Positions 22,901 through 32,817 of a stretch of DNA of 64,000 nt are shown here, piece after piece; within the stretch, counting starts at the first letter, position 1; each line of letters starts with the position of its first letter. The notes under the pieces are model-generated. The model did no database searches, was not told the origin of the DNA, and worked only from the letters and a program-made list of their open reading frames with translations. A program made the translations under genes and the position numbers. The stretch is from Pyrenula massariospora (Eukaryota > Ascomycota > Eurotiomycetes > Pyrenulales > Pyrenulaceae). The DNA lies in NCBI GenBank assembly GCA_021030905.1, contig JAGFMI010000013.1:434001-498000 (forward strand). Reading direction: 5' to 3'.

Positions 22901-23199
22901 TCGATCAGATTAATCAAGTACTCCTCTTTCTTCGCCGCCTCGGCTTCGTGGCGCACGAGCGAAAAGTACAGCGAGATGGCGCTGCTCTGCATGGTGATGC
23001 CGCGGGTTTGCTCGTCGGGCCGCGAGTCAAGATACCGGATCTTGCCGGCCAGCTTGGGCGAGATGATGCCGTTGGTGGCAATTAAGGAGTCGGTCAGGGA
23101 GGTCTTGCCGTGGTCGACGTGCGCGAGGATGCAGATGTTGCGCACGTTTTGCGGGTTGCGCTGGAGGGCGACGAGGCGGGAGGGGTCGACGTGGGGCAT
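19930..23199 (-). CDS. EFL1: Elongation factor-like GTPase 1, ribosome assembly, 1089 aa
   Basis: A single uninterrupted frame of full family length, similar to EF-2 but with the EFL1 insertion. The GTPase motifs are intact: AHVDHGKTS (residues 26-34), RGITM, DSPGHIDF, and NKIDRL. Domains II-V follow, with GELHLERCLKDL and the late ANGFLDWSPR-like region typical of EF-2 folds. Efl1/Ria1 works with Sdo1 (SBDS) to release the anti-association factor Tif6/eIF6 from late pre-60S subunits in the cytoplasm. The acidic insert around residues 200-250 (EEKVREKMERR, FEERDDEDLYFAP) replaces sequence absent from EF-2 and supports EFL1 over EF-2. Codon third positions switch from C to G near 22890. Confidence 0.95.
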   Translation of the reverse strand: MPHVDPSRLVALQRNPQNVRNICILAHVDHGKTSLTDSLIATNGIISPKLAGKIRYLDSRPDEQTRGITMQSSAISLYFSLVRHEAEAAKKEEYLINLIDSPGHIDFASEVSTASRLSDAAVVLVDAVEGVCSQTVTVLRQVWIEKLRPLLVINKIDRLVTELKMSPSEAYGHLGRVLEGVNAVIGGFFQGERMEEDLLWRERREEKVREKMERRASVTSEGSDGQRVDAEVEQQFEERDDEDLYFAPEKNNVIFASAIDGWAFTVRQFAGLYEKKLGIKRSILEKVLWGDFYLDTKTKRVLAHKHLKGRALKPMFVQLVLENLWTVYEATVGGPKGKGDASLLEKITKALSISIPPHILRSRDSKAVLQALVSSWLPLSTAVLVSVIEYLPSPPTAQAARLPEMIKDSPGSPYIDPDLSRAVEEFKTEKQSPVVAYVSKMVAIPESELPMSKRKNGPSLTAEGARDMARRKREEIAKAQVEANGTNGMDSVTSGVRIAAIGDDEDGHDSPKTVEIEDSEHLIGFARLYSGQISVGDNLYVLPPKFTPAKPRASPEPVQVTVKALYLLMGRSLEPLPTVPAGAIFGIEGLEGSILKTGTLCSQLEGAINLAGVSMASAPIVRVAVEPVNPTDLSKMIKGLKLLEQSDPCAMYEQLASGEHVVLTAGELHLERCLKDLRERYAKCEVQAGEPIVPYRETIVEAEEMEPPKSKELPRGTVETSTASKQVTIRLRVQPLPTNVTDFLLENAGAIRKLYTERVREQIVPSEGSFNSDGVVNEPEVVEVDESQLERGTLSLHDFKKQLQKAFDESHTDKQAWNNIVENISAFGPRRAGPNLFIDATGKSICQCFFQDHHDASMDVNEEDGIQQEVEAARDFSDTIAYGFQLATGQGPLCNEPMQGVAVILESVSIAAEKEALSRESGRLTGEIITSVRSAISNGFLDWSPRILLAMYSCTIQATPDVLGRVYQVITRRRGSILSESLLEGTPYFTIESRLPVAESFGFSEEIRKRTSGGAQPMLVFCGYEVLDDVDPFWVPKTEEELEDLGEVGDRENVAKKYVDHVRRRKGLLIRGARGVGRDAEKQKTLKKN

Positions 23200-24735
23200 T
23201 TTGAGGGCGGTGGTTGTGGTGATGACGATGGTGGTGGGTTGTTTGTGGAGGGTATGAGCATGTTCGTATATCAGGTCTTATTCATTCATTGCGTGGTGGA
23301 GTCTTGGTGTGGCAAGGCTGAAATTGTGCGAGGCTGTGGATGGTAAAGTTGTGGAAATATTTCTTGTCGGTAGCAAATCATAGAAGCCGGCACCGTTCTT
23401 TCCTGAGACCGTTTAACAGCCTTAAATTAAACATAATACGCCTTTTCCGTTTTAAATTATTATGTGTAATGGGGCTAGAGCGCGGTGTGTGGTCCGTGCA
23501 CGCCACCACTGCTTAAAGAAGCCAAAAGACTAAGTTATCAACTCGCCTGACACCTTCCACATACTAAACATATACGATCTCTGTCTTCTATGAGACACCA
23601 GTGTCTTATCCCATTATGTTTTATGAATTTGTTTCTTTCATCCTTTTTATTGTTGTTGAAAGCCCACTCCGCCAGATCCAATGGTCATAGATAATAGCTT
23701 GTTGCATAAGTTCTAATCTCGAGGAGATAAACATTTAGTAGTTAATTTTCAGAGGATGATCAAAAAACTACGACCAAAAATCTCCAAAAAATAATCTTGG
23801 TCGGGGGGGAAGTGCCGCTGAAAGTGGCGGGTCTAGTCTGCCGCTTCCGCTTTGATGCTGCCCGGTTGGGGCCGTGCAATACAGAATGTTGGCCCAAGAC
23901 AGCCGTATAGAGCTATCGAGCTGGTCCATGTACGCGATGGGAAACTCCCAGTTCAAAAGGGAAATCCCAGCCAAAATCTCGGAAGATGCTTTTACTAGAG
24001 CGAACCTGGCTTCCGTTGACTCTACCAACAAGTGCAATGCCTAAAATCCACTTTTCGACCTTTTCTTCACCTCAATTACTCGCCCAGAGCCACGAACAAT
24101 CCGCTTGGATCGTACGATCGGTTGAAGCGATGAACAGCCATCCGACTCATATAGCGATTTGCCTCGGCTTTGTAAGGGTTCTGATGCAGGCCACCCTGGC
24201 CTTGGTTCTGGTTTCCTGTTGGAATGTCAGGTCTGACAGTGGATTGTCTGCTCGTTGATCTAGCACACATCTCAGTCCTCCCGCGGGCGGAGTACTATTT
24301 CGGTGGCTCCACATCGAGGACATGGGCCTGCCTGGCGAAGGTAAGCGCTTGACTGCTTCGCGGCCCGTATTTTCCAATTACATGAGCCACATCAGCCGCC
24401 ATACAATCGTAGCACATTGCAAATCAGGCTCACACGATGGACGATGCAGATCTGAGACAGTCTTCTCCAACCCGGGATTTGCTGACGCTGCACGATGGTA
24501 GAGGAAACAAGGTTGAAATCTTATACCTGTCTCATTGGCCTTTCTGAGGTCTTCAAGCGGCCCTCCGTACAAAAGAATGTCTAAGAGTTTTGCACACTGA
24601 GGCTTAATCCATACCACGCCTTGACAGACATTCCGGGAAAGGTTCTAGGTCGCTATTAGCAGCCTAGGAGCCCTAAGCCTCAAGGTCTTGAGGTGCAAAA
24701 GTTTAAAATGCTCGTTAGTACCAGTACGGCTTCTT
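23200..24735. other. Intergenic 1.5 kb, no supported gene
   Basis: Part (about 23390-23780) is AT-rich. A 64-codon minus-strand frame at 24076-24270 reads like protein (GLHQNPYKAEANRY) but has no recognised homology or partner exon. The left end is the EFL1 promoter. Confidence 0.5.
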
Positions 24736-27139
24736 TCATTCGTAGGCTTTTCCACGTTCCGGTAAGGGAACGGTCTGATTTGTAAAGCCGCAGTGGCCTG
24801 GTTCATAAATTTGATGGGCAGAGTATCCACTTGTCGAAGCGAATGGGTCCTGAATGCTCCGTGGCTGCCGTGTGACTCCCCACATCAGAGGCCTGAGGGA
24901 TACCCTAGGGTCTGGCTCGTCAGGAAAATGTCGTTTGGCAGCCGAGCAACACATCGCACTAATGACAGCAGAGCGATTTCCATGAATGGGTATGCGGTTG
25001 TCCAGCTTCCTGGTAGCATTGATGAACTGGGCAAGAATGATGACGGCCCCCACACAGACACTGGACAATGTTGCACTTGACGAATAGCTGACGTCGGAAT
25101 AGCCCTGAGATGGTATCAGATTTCCTTTTGGGTCATAGTATCGCAGTCTCACCAAGAATATCGATTGCGAGATCAAGAAGTGCATGAGTACCAACGCCGA
25201 TGTCAAAGGTATACTAAGCCTCCAGGGCAACTGGAGGTAATATGTCGATCTCTGTTGTCCACGCGGATAAGTCAGTCGCAATGTCCTGAGCTTTTGAGAC
25301 GTGAATTTTGACCATTCTGTTGCACTACATTGGGCAGTGTAGAGCGAGTTGTACAAGAAGTAGGTGGTCGATAGGGCCAATTGGAATGAGTTCGAAATGA
25401 GTGCATTTCTCACTGTGCCGCCGATTGACTCGCCATCGAGTCTAAGCTTATGGTCTGCGTTACCTGTCCCAAAATGATCGAGCAATTTCGTATTGCCATC
25501 GTACTGTTTCAATTGGACGACGAGGAGAGTGATTCCGACAGTCAAATATGCGCAACATAAACTCATTGATGTCCAGTATCTCAAGGCTGAGGTCGCACTG
25601 TACAGTCTCTTCGATGGCCTTCGATTGTACTCCTTATCTTTCCTGCCTCCTGGACCCATACACCATTCGCCTCTACTAAGTGCAACACGGTCCATGAGAC
25701 AATGTCCTTGGGTATAAGGGTCTGGGTGTTCGATGAACGAGGCGACCGCATCGCCGATCGTTGCGAAGATCGGTTCGTTCAAGTCCCACAAGAAGTAGGC
25801 CGTCAGGCTGAGACATGCCAACTTAACGATGTTGCACGCCACCACTACCCAGATGAGTGGTACCGCAAACTGCAACCGGCAATGGGCGACATCCTTCGTT
25901 TCACTGTAGCAGTCCTCAATCTCATATGGACCAAGGAACCAAGTCCCATTTTCTGCTATTTGCTGCTCAATCTCACGATGCGTATAATACTCGTAAGTGT
26001 TCCCTATGTCGTACCAAGGATAGTCAGGGTGGTTGTAAGCTATAATGCCGACCACCGAGGACCCATCCCAGGGCACCTGGCATGTCTCTGCGCCTCCGAA
26101 AGAGCGAGCGGTAGCGTTCATCCCCTGTGTTGGAGTTGTCATGAGAATTAGATTCCTCCGGTCAATTAGTGTCGGACCGGTGTAGTCGTGAAAACATTGT
26201 GATGGCTTTAAACGTGTGTATTTCTTTGCTCGGTATCCATCCTGTATCCGCGAAACGAGCGACTTCATGTCTTGAAGAGGCAAGCCTTGACATATGATAT
26301 CCGGTACTTGGAAAGTGGCGTCTTCGAGGAAGTGATGATTAGCGACCACAATATCGAAGATGTTGGTCATATTAGTGGAGAAGACGGTAGAGTTCCAGCT
26401 AGATAAGCATTAACACTCGTTCGCAATTGTCTGGAGGTCAAAGCTCACAACAGATGGAGTGGGAGCGAGCTCAAACATAGCAAGACCCAGAGGGTGACCT
26501 TCCAAGGACGAAGATACTTCAGGTTGCCAAAGCTCGAGATGCCAATGTCCAAGGATTGGTATTGTGCATGGGCCGCGTCAACTTCTTTACGGGAAGGAGA
26601 ATTCAGGCACTGCATGGTATAATTGCTTGCGCCGAGAAGGATAACGCCAAGTAAATTGATGAACAGATGGATAGCAGTGTCAGAGCGCGAGACAATTTCG
26701 CAATCACCCTTGTAAATGATCCCAAGTCCATCCTTAGCATCGAGTCGGGTTGTTGCTATAAGACCGAACGTCAAATTGAGAAATAGCACCACACCCGCAA
26801 TACACGTCATGGCGACAACCGACTTTTTCCAGCCTCGGAAAGCTGGCTCTTTTTGTGTTGCATTACCAGAGCCAAGACGTGTATACTGGGTCCTATGATG
26901 GAAAAGGCTTGAGGCAGCTCGCCTCGAGACTCTCGCGTCATCGAGTATGCTGTCAAGTCAGCTAGATTTTCCGCAACTTAGGAGGTGCCGCACAATGATT
27001 CTTGGCCGCGAAGATGACCTGTTGCAGATTTAAGCTCAGGCGTAGTGATGCAGTCCTCCGGACGTGGCGAGAAGGCGCCCTCAGTAGATTTCAGATTCAG
27101 TGGCTGGAGTTCTACATGTTGTTCTGGATTGGAAGACAT
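24736..27139 (-). CDS. DUF6536 multi-pass membrane protein, 769 aa
   Basis: Exons 26994-27139, 26449-26949 and 24736-26398 join in frame. The DUF6536 signature is at the N-terminal side: FRGWKKSVV, then a helix (TCIAGVVLFLNLTFGLIA), a loop with YKGDCEIV, a second helix ending LLGASNYTMQCLNSPSRKEVD, and DIGISSFGNLK. The second splice restores LHLFWNSTVF. Further helices lie in the long last exon (LIWVVVACNIVKLACLSL, YLTVGITLLVVQL, TSALVLMHFLISQSIFLV, SVCVGAVIILAQFI). It is a plasma- or organelle-membrane protein family widespread in filamentous fungi, function unknown. The first intron is only 44 bases with a GTGCGG donor, so the N-terminal 48 residues are less certain. Confidence 0.8.
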
Positions 27140-28554
27140 CGTCACTCGCATCTTGCAAGTTCAGCGCTGTCGATATGGCATGCTATCCCACTGCAAGCAG
27201 ACATGGCCCAGGTTGACATCGAGGGTAACAGATATCATTGTTTGAGAGTGGGCATTGGGCATTGGGCATTGAGACGCGGCTGATAGAACTTTCAGAGAGA
27301 TCTGGCTTAAGGGAGGCTGCAAAAGGCTTGCTCTTCGTCTCAGGCAAGGCTGAATTTGCCCTTCAGCGCCTTGCTCCCACTCTTCCCGTCGTGCAATAAA
27401 ACTTGACTAATGGTCAACATGGTGGTGCCAGAACCTTGTAAGCGAATCGCCTGCGGCAATAGGTAGGACCATGGCTCCGTGATGATACTCGTACGGAGGC
27501 GACAACAATCATCTTTGTAGCTCATAGAACGAATCAGATTTCAACGAAGAGACAGCCCGGCACAATGGGCGTATCAAAAAGCTGTGAGGCTACCGAAGGA
27601 TTCGCTTGTGTTGCATTTGAGGTTTGAATGCACTCAATTGGAGTGCGCGGCATCATTGGTTGGGGACGGTGGCGCAGTCGTGAGGATTTGCTTGGCTTGG
27701 GGAAAGTACCAGACGCGGGTCACTTGTTACTGATGATCCAACCACCAGCAGGGGTCGTTAAGCCGCCTTGACGTTTTGACCAGGGCTTGCAGGCTCTGGG
27801 AAGCATGGCGATCAAGAAGGCATCGATCAAGCACGCAACCCTCCGAAATCTAGACACCGATGCCGCATCCTTTGGAACCGGAATATCCCCTCATAATTGA
27901 CAGGATGGCCCACGCATATTACAGCTGGTAAAATAGCTCTACAGACTAAAGAAACGACTCTATCGAGCCACAGCTCTATGTTGCTTTCTATAGAAATGAA
28001 AATTTTGAGAATTAGACCATTCTCTTTGGACCTGCTGGACAGAAGGAGTCTCAAATTAGTACCTGATAGCGCTGTAGGATAGTCCTAACACATGTCCCAC
28101 TGTTCAATAACCGACACGCCATATGTGATATTGTGCGTGCCAGTATGAGGCAGAGGATAGCTAAGCAATGAAGCGTCGCTTTGAAATTTATCTCCCTCCC
28201 GTGACGAACACAGTCCGATATAGAAAAAAGATCATGACCATGGATACTAGAGAGGACTCCGTGCACACTTTGTCGCGCAGAAAGACACATTGAGATGGAA
28301 CTGCCTCAACGATTGACACCTCGTTGTGTTTATAGATCCAAGTATAGCCCTTTGAAATTGAAGAGAAGCAGTGCCTCCCAAGTGACCACTTGTGTGCCAG
28401 CCTGTTGTAAACATAACTTGCTGTAGGATGTGCTCAACAGGAGGATGACTTCAAACGATTCTCAATGAGAACTTTGCCGTGTATCGTTTTATCTCTCTCG
28501 CTGTCTGAGACATACGATGGTCCTAAGATTATAGCTGCTCGCGCTAGGTAACGT
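27140..28554. other. Intergenic 1.4 kb, no supported gene
   Basis: No frame with protein-like content was found. It contains a trivial tandem of the 7-mer GGGCATT near 27249-27270. The right end is the CSL4 terminator and the left end the DUF6536 promoter. Confidence 0.5.
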
Positions 28555-29193
28555 CTATGATGGCTTTGCAACTTTTCTGAGTTCCACTTTCCCGGATTCT
28601 GTGTCTACCATATCTTTCCAGCTTCTCGGTACCATTGCCTTCCCACTTTCGCTTTTTGCCATGATAACACCGTATTCATTGCCCGCAGTGCTAATATAGA
28701 AATTTCTTTCATCTCCAAGGTTGATGATCTGAGCTCTGATGAAATCACCGACTCGGAACATCTCGTTCATGACGATTCTATCCTTTTCGGTCATTCGTAC
28801 GTCTTCCTTTCGGAGAACAGCCTGGAACCGAAGCTCGTCTGGGTTACTTGGAGTGTGTGACAGATTTCGAACCATGGTAAACTCTTCGTCAGGGTTAACA
28901 ATAACAATTGAACAAACGACTTGGCGTTGCTGAACTCGGGTGACTTGGCAAATCACCACGTCCTCAAGCGCAGGTAAGATGTCATTCTTCTGCTGCCCTG
29001 CAGATATCTCGCCGATCTTGGAGGAGCGTACGACTGTGATTGTTGGCTTCCCTTTGGACGTGCGATCAATGTTTGTAAGAACTGATCCAATAATTGAAGC
29101 GTAGATCTGGGAATCTGTGACATGCGTGCCAGGTCCAGAAAGATGAGATGAGGTTGAGCCCAGAACTTGGCCTGGTATTGCGATAGTAGCCAT
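28555..29193 (-). CDS. CSL4: Exosome complex cap subunit Csl4, 212 aa
   Basis: A single exon of normal family length. The N-terminal domain begins with IPGQVLGSTSSHLSGPGTH, the Csl4/ECR1 barrel; the S1-like RNA-binding domain follows (LPALEDVVICQVTRVQQRQ, VGDFIRAQIINLGDERNFYI), and the C-terminal part carries the short segment GNEYGVIMAKSESG that forms the zinc-ribbon-like fold, here without cysteine ligands, as in fungi. Csl4 is one of three cap proteins guiding RNA into the nine-subunit exosome core. It is divergent from the xanthine dioxygenase gene. Confidence 0.93.
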   Translation of the reverse strand: MATIAIPGQVLGSTSSHLSGPGTHVTDSQIYASIIGSVLTNIDRTSKGKPTITVVRSSKIGEISAGQQKNDILPALEDVVICQVTRVQQRQVVCSIVIVNPDEEFTMVRNLSHTPSNPDELRFQAVLRKEDVRMTEKDRIVMNEMFRVGDFIRAQIINLGDERNFYISTAGNEYGVIMAKSESGKAMVPRSWKDMVDTESGKVELRKVAKPS

Positions 29194-29541
29194 CCTAAGA
29201 TCAACGACTCCTAGCGTGCCAAAAAAACGCTATTTAAATACAGGGCGCGGACGGGAGAGGTCCGTGAGAGGACGTTTCACCAACCAATGTGTCCCGTAGA
29301 CTGCCTAGATAGGTGAGAAAGAACGAAAAACTACGCCTTACTCTGAACCTCGGAATGAGCGTCCGCTGATAGCTTTCCAACACAGAGTCAATTATGCAGC
29401 AGGGTCGCTAAGCCTGGCAGGTTGTTCTGGCAATTATGAACGCAAGTTCTGACTTCTGAGATCGAAAATTGAATGTGGTGCCATTGAGAAAATCTGGACT
29501 ACGGCCCGACCCGATCTAAGCCCGGGGTTTAGCGCTGCGGT

Positions 29542-29555
29542 CGGCGTGCGCCGAC
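29542..29555. promoter_or_regulatory. UaY-type site TCGG-N6-CCGA, copy 1
   Basis: TCGGCGTGCGCCGA fits the consensus TCGG-N6-CCGA recognised by the purine-pathway Zn2Cys6 activator UaY of Aspergillus nidulans. It lies 199 bases before the xanA start. Binding itself is inferred. Confidence 0.7.
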
Positions 29556-29591
29556 TTCTCTTTCCGAGGTTTACCCTGGTTGATAAGGGAA

Positions 29592-29605
29592 TCGGGCGGT
29601 CCCGA
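29592..29605. promoter_or_regulatory. UaY-type site TCGG-N6-CCGA, copy 2
   Basis: TCGGGCGGTCCCGA is a second perfect match, exactly 50 bases from the first and overlapping a CGATAA GATA site. Two perfect 8-base-specified dyads within 64 bases are unlikely by chance. Confidence 0.72.
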
Positions 29606-29753
29606 TAATGCTCCTCAGATAACGTCCGCTGCCGATAGCAAAACGAGCATATAAAACACTCTTAAGAACCCACTCCAGCTTTATCATAAAACTCCCTCAA
29701 ACCACAGTCTCGGCGAGTTCAATTAAGCACGATCTTGAAAGCAAAACATAACA

Positions 29754-31019
29754 ATGGGTATTCGCTCTGCCTCTTCCCCCATCAACGCAGTCCCGATGCG
29801 ATCCTCCCAGCCGGACTTCGGTGCGGTCATAGACAACGTGGACGTCGAGAATTTGACAGGTAAGTTAACCATCCAAGAAGCATTGCCTTAGAGTTGTGAG
29901 ATTGAATGGGAGCACTCCGTGGATCGGTAACCTCCCGTGTAAGTAGTCGAAGTCCAAAAGATCCTTAGAAAGTATGACTAACTTATGACTATAGATGATG
30001 AATTCTCTTACATCCGTGATGCGCTTTACAACACCCAAGTAGTTGTCCTCAAGGGTCAATCTAGCTGCTCCCCAAAAGCTCAGTACGAGCTTACACAACG
30101 ATTCGACCCGGAAGCTCAAGGCTACGGACACGGCAAGACCCTTGACGCTAAACGCAGCATTCTCCACCCGGATCTCAAGACTGTCCCATACCAGCCTGAA
30201 GTTCAAATCATCGGAAATGGTCTAGTCCCAGAGTATGAGGGCCTGCAGAACATCAAACTCGTGCATCCGCATCATAGAAAGTTCCACAAGTACCCAATCC
30301 CCGAAGCCGATGATCTCAGTCATACCCGCTTCTACCGATGGCACATTGATGCTGCCCTGTACGATCTGAACCCTCCAAAGGTGACTACACTGATGGCTGT
30401 ATCCGTGCCCAAGGGCCGACGCCAGACGCTCCGTTACGATGACGGGACAGGTGACGAGCTGGACGTACCATTGGGCACCACGGCTTTCGTCAGTGGCTAC
30501 AAAATGTACGACATCCTCTCCGACGAGGACAAAGAATTCGTGCGTACCAGCCGTATCGAGTACGCAGGCCATCCATACATCTGGATGAGCGCAGCAAAAT
30601 CCCGCTCGGATGGCCTCGGCCTCTACTCTGATGATCAAGAACTGCCGGAGTCGGAGTTACCTCCAATTGACCAGTCGAAGATCCAGATACTCCCCATGGT
30701 CTGGAAGAATCCGGTTACGGGAAAGCTGGCATTGCAGATGCATCCCTCGGCCGTGCGAAAGATCCACCTGAAGAGCGGAGAGGTCATTGATGATTTGAAG
30801 ACTGTGAGGGAAATTGTGCACAGGCTGCAAAGGCCAGGCATCGCTCCTGAGCTGGTGTACGCACATGATTGGGAGGAAGGCGACCTTGTCTTGTTCAACA
30901 ACCAGGGGGTCTTGCACTCTGTTGTTGGGGCTTTCGCTCCTGAGGAGGTCCGCTTGTTCAGGCAGTGCAACATGGCAGCAAGTGCGCCCCCGCTGGGTCC
31001 AGATGCCATTGTTGCTTGA
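29754..31019 (+). CDS. xanA: Alpha-ketoglutarate-dependent xanthine dioxygenase, 376 aa
   Basis: Two exons, 29754-29859 and 29995-31019, joined as ENLTD-DEFSYIRDALY. This is a TauD/TfdA-fold Fe(II)/2-oxoglutarate enzyme: the HxD iron ligands are in RWHIDAALY (His near residue 151) and the distal His in GVLHSVVGAF (near 343); an Arg for 2-oxoglutarate follows in the EVRLFRQCN tail. The closest family I recognise is fungal XanA, which hydroxylates xanthine to uric acid without a molybdenum cofactor; segments such as YGHGKTLDAKRSILHPDLKT and KIQILPMVWKNPVTGK are characteristic. The cytosolic location is expected. The promoter carries two UaY-type sites and several GATA sites, which independently supports a purine-catabolic role under AreA/UaY control. 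Specificity for xanthine over another small substrate is inferred. Confidence 0.85.
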
Positions 31020-32817
31020 GGGTTGATGGTAGCTTTGTGTTTTTCTCCCTTCCATCTTTATTATAGTTCACCAAATTGCCATTGAGATTGAGTTTCCTAA
31101 GCCCTATACTATTCGAGATATTCTGCAAAATCATACGATTTTACGTTTGGAAGAAGTTCAAATCTGATAACGTGATACAATCTTCGAGAAACACAGGCCT
31201 AAGAGCGCTAGACTTAGTCTCAACTTTGGTAGAAGCGCCCATAATTGTGTCACGATGGTTGCTTTGGAGCCGATATAGCTCCCACCTCTCACTTCTTAGG
31301 CTCGAGGTAGCCATTATCACAAGGCCTCGCCGGATCAAGCGAAGAGTGTGAGCCACGAGTGGCTCATCTCGATGCACGACAGGGTCGTTGTGCAACACAT
31401 GTATGTGACCGGGATTTATTCGATCACTGGGCCTTTTGCACCTGCTATCCTTTGAGTCAGGGCTGAGAGAGCCTGCAAAATAGAAGAGGTAAGCAGCATT
31501 TTCTGTTAAGAATAGGTGTCACAGATTTGAGAGCTCTTTTGGCTTATGCTAGAACGAGCGAGCTGCGTGGCAGGAGTAGATGTGTCTGTGTTGTATTGGG
31601 TAAAAAATGTAGTTGGGGGTGGTTGAGGCTGGAACCACGCAAGGAAGAGATTCTGCTGATCATGGATTTACGATCAGAATTCATGCAGCAGGTATGACAC
31701 TCGGCCAGCGTCCGACGGAACTTGTAGTTTTGGGCCTGTCTTCCAAGCAGTCGGATCATTTTCAATAACAGGCATTTCCTGCCCCTGCTGGAGCCGCACG
31801 AGCCTCGAAGTCCTATTCCAGTATAGTTAGTAGCCTAAGAAGTGGGCGGCGCTCACAGTTACGTGAACATGGGCTCTCTCGCAGAAGTAGGTCAGTCACA
31901 TCCACAAGACACGGGTGCCCTTGTTATCTCTGTGCATGAATTCAAGCTTCCATAGTCGATTAGTGATCGCAGGAATGCTTATGAAGACTTGAATCAGATG
32001 CTAAGGGATAAGTATTGGATGCTCATATTCTGTAATTTCATGTCTACAAAGCCCGTTTTGCGACTTTCAAAATGATTGGTATCGCCTGCGAAGGCAACTA
32101 ATTATATGGTGAAGAGGCACTCGAATTTCCAGCAAAGTATGGATGTAGCAGCCTTAAGTGGCTCTTGGCGAATAACAATCTAGCTGGCCTTGCATCCCGA
32201 TAGGGTATGCCGTGTCCACTGTCCTCCAATGCAGGTCGCGATGATCGAAGTCCTAATGAAACATACATTGACATCAGCTGAACTGCTCATTCCGCGTTGT
32301 GTCACCCTCCAATTCCCAAAAGAGATGCTCTTGCGGCGCACAGAACAGCCGAGATATGGTTTGAAACTCCCGGCTGTGGCGATGTGCCTCGATCGCCTTG
32401 CTGGCAATGCCCGGTATTAGTTACTCAGCTACCAGTGCGATCTCCTTGTCGAAGTATGCCGCTGAGCAAAAAGAGCTTGCAACATGCTCCCAGGATTTTC
32501 AGGGGCCCCTCGAGTGAATTAACCCTAAGCCCGTATATTTTCTTTTGATGCGCTGATGAAATCAGAGTTTTAGACATTTTCGATCACTGCGGCATTTACA
32601 TTATAGTTTCAATTGGGCTAAAATTGGAAGATGAGGATTATTTCTCTGCCGCTGCGATTCGCAGGCACTCTTGATAAGAATCTTTCGCCTCATGAAGCTT
32701 CGGCTTCTTCCGTTCTCATTCTACTCTTGAGACTATCCTCGTGTTATGACTTCTGCCACAGCTCGAGTGACTTCCAGATAGAGCTCCAGAGTCATACAGC
32801 TGAACCATTTTGTGACC
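31020..32817. other. Intergenic 1.8 kb, no supported gene
   Basis: Only short overlapping frames without domains. Contains the xanA terminator and the promoter of the rhodopsin-like gene. Confidence 0.5.

Larger units (their letters stand above)
29194..29753. promoter_or_regulatory. Bidirectional promoter between CSL4 and xanA
   Basis: About 560 bases between divergent starts. The xanA half holds two UaY-type sites, four HGATAR sites (cores at 29582, 29604, 29618, 29634) and a TATAAAA box at 29650-29656, about 98 bases before the xanA ATG. The CSL4 half shows no clear element. Confidence 0.7.

Noticed and set aside
22396-23257. Plus-strand open frames of about 170 codons across the EFL1 5' half
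   Set aside because: Antisense shadows produced by the skewed third positions of EFL1; no domains.
24076-24270. Minus-strand 64-codon frame with protein-like composition
   Set aside because: No family, no partner exon, no promoter signal; could be real but unsupported.
27249-27270. Tandem GGGCATT repeat
   Set aside because: Three to four units of a 7-mer, too short to be of note.
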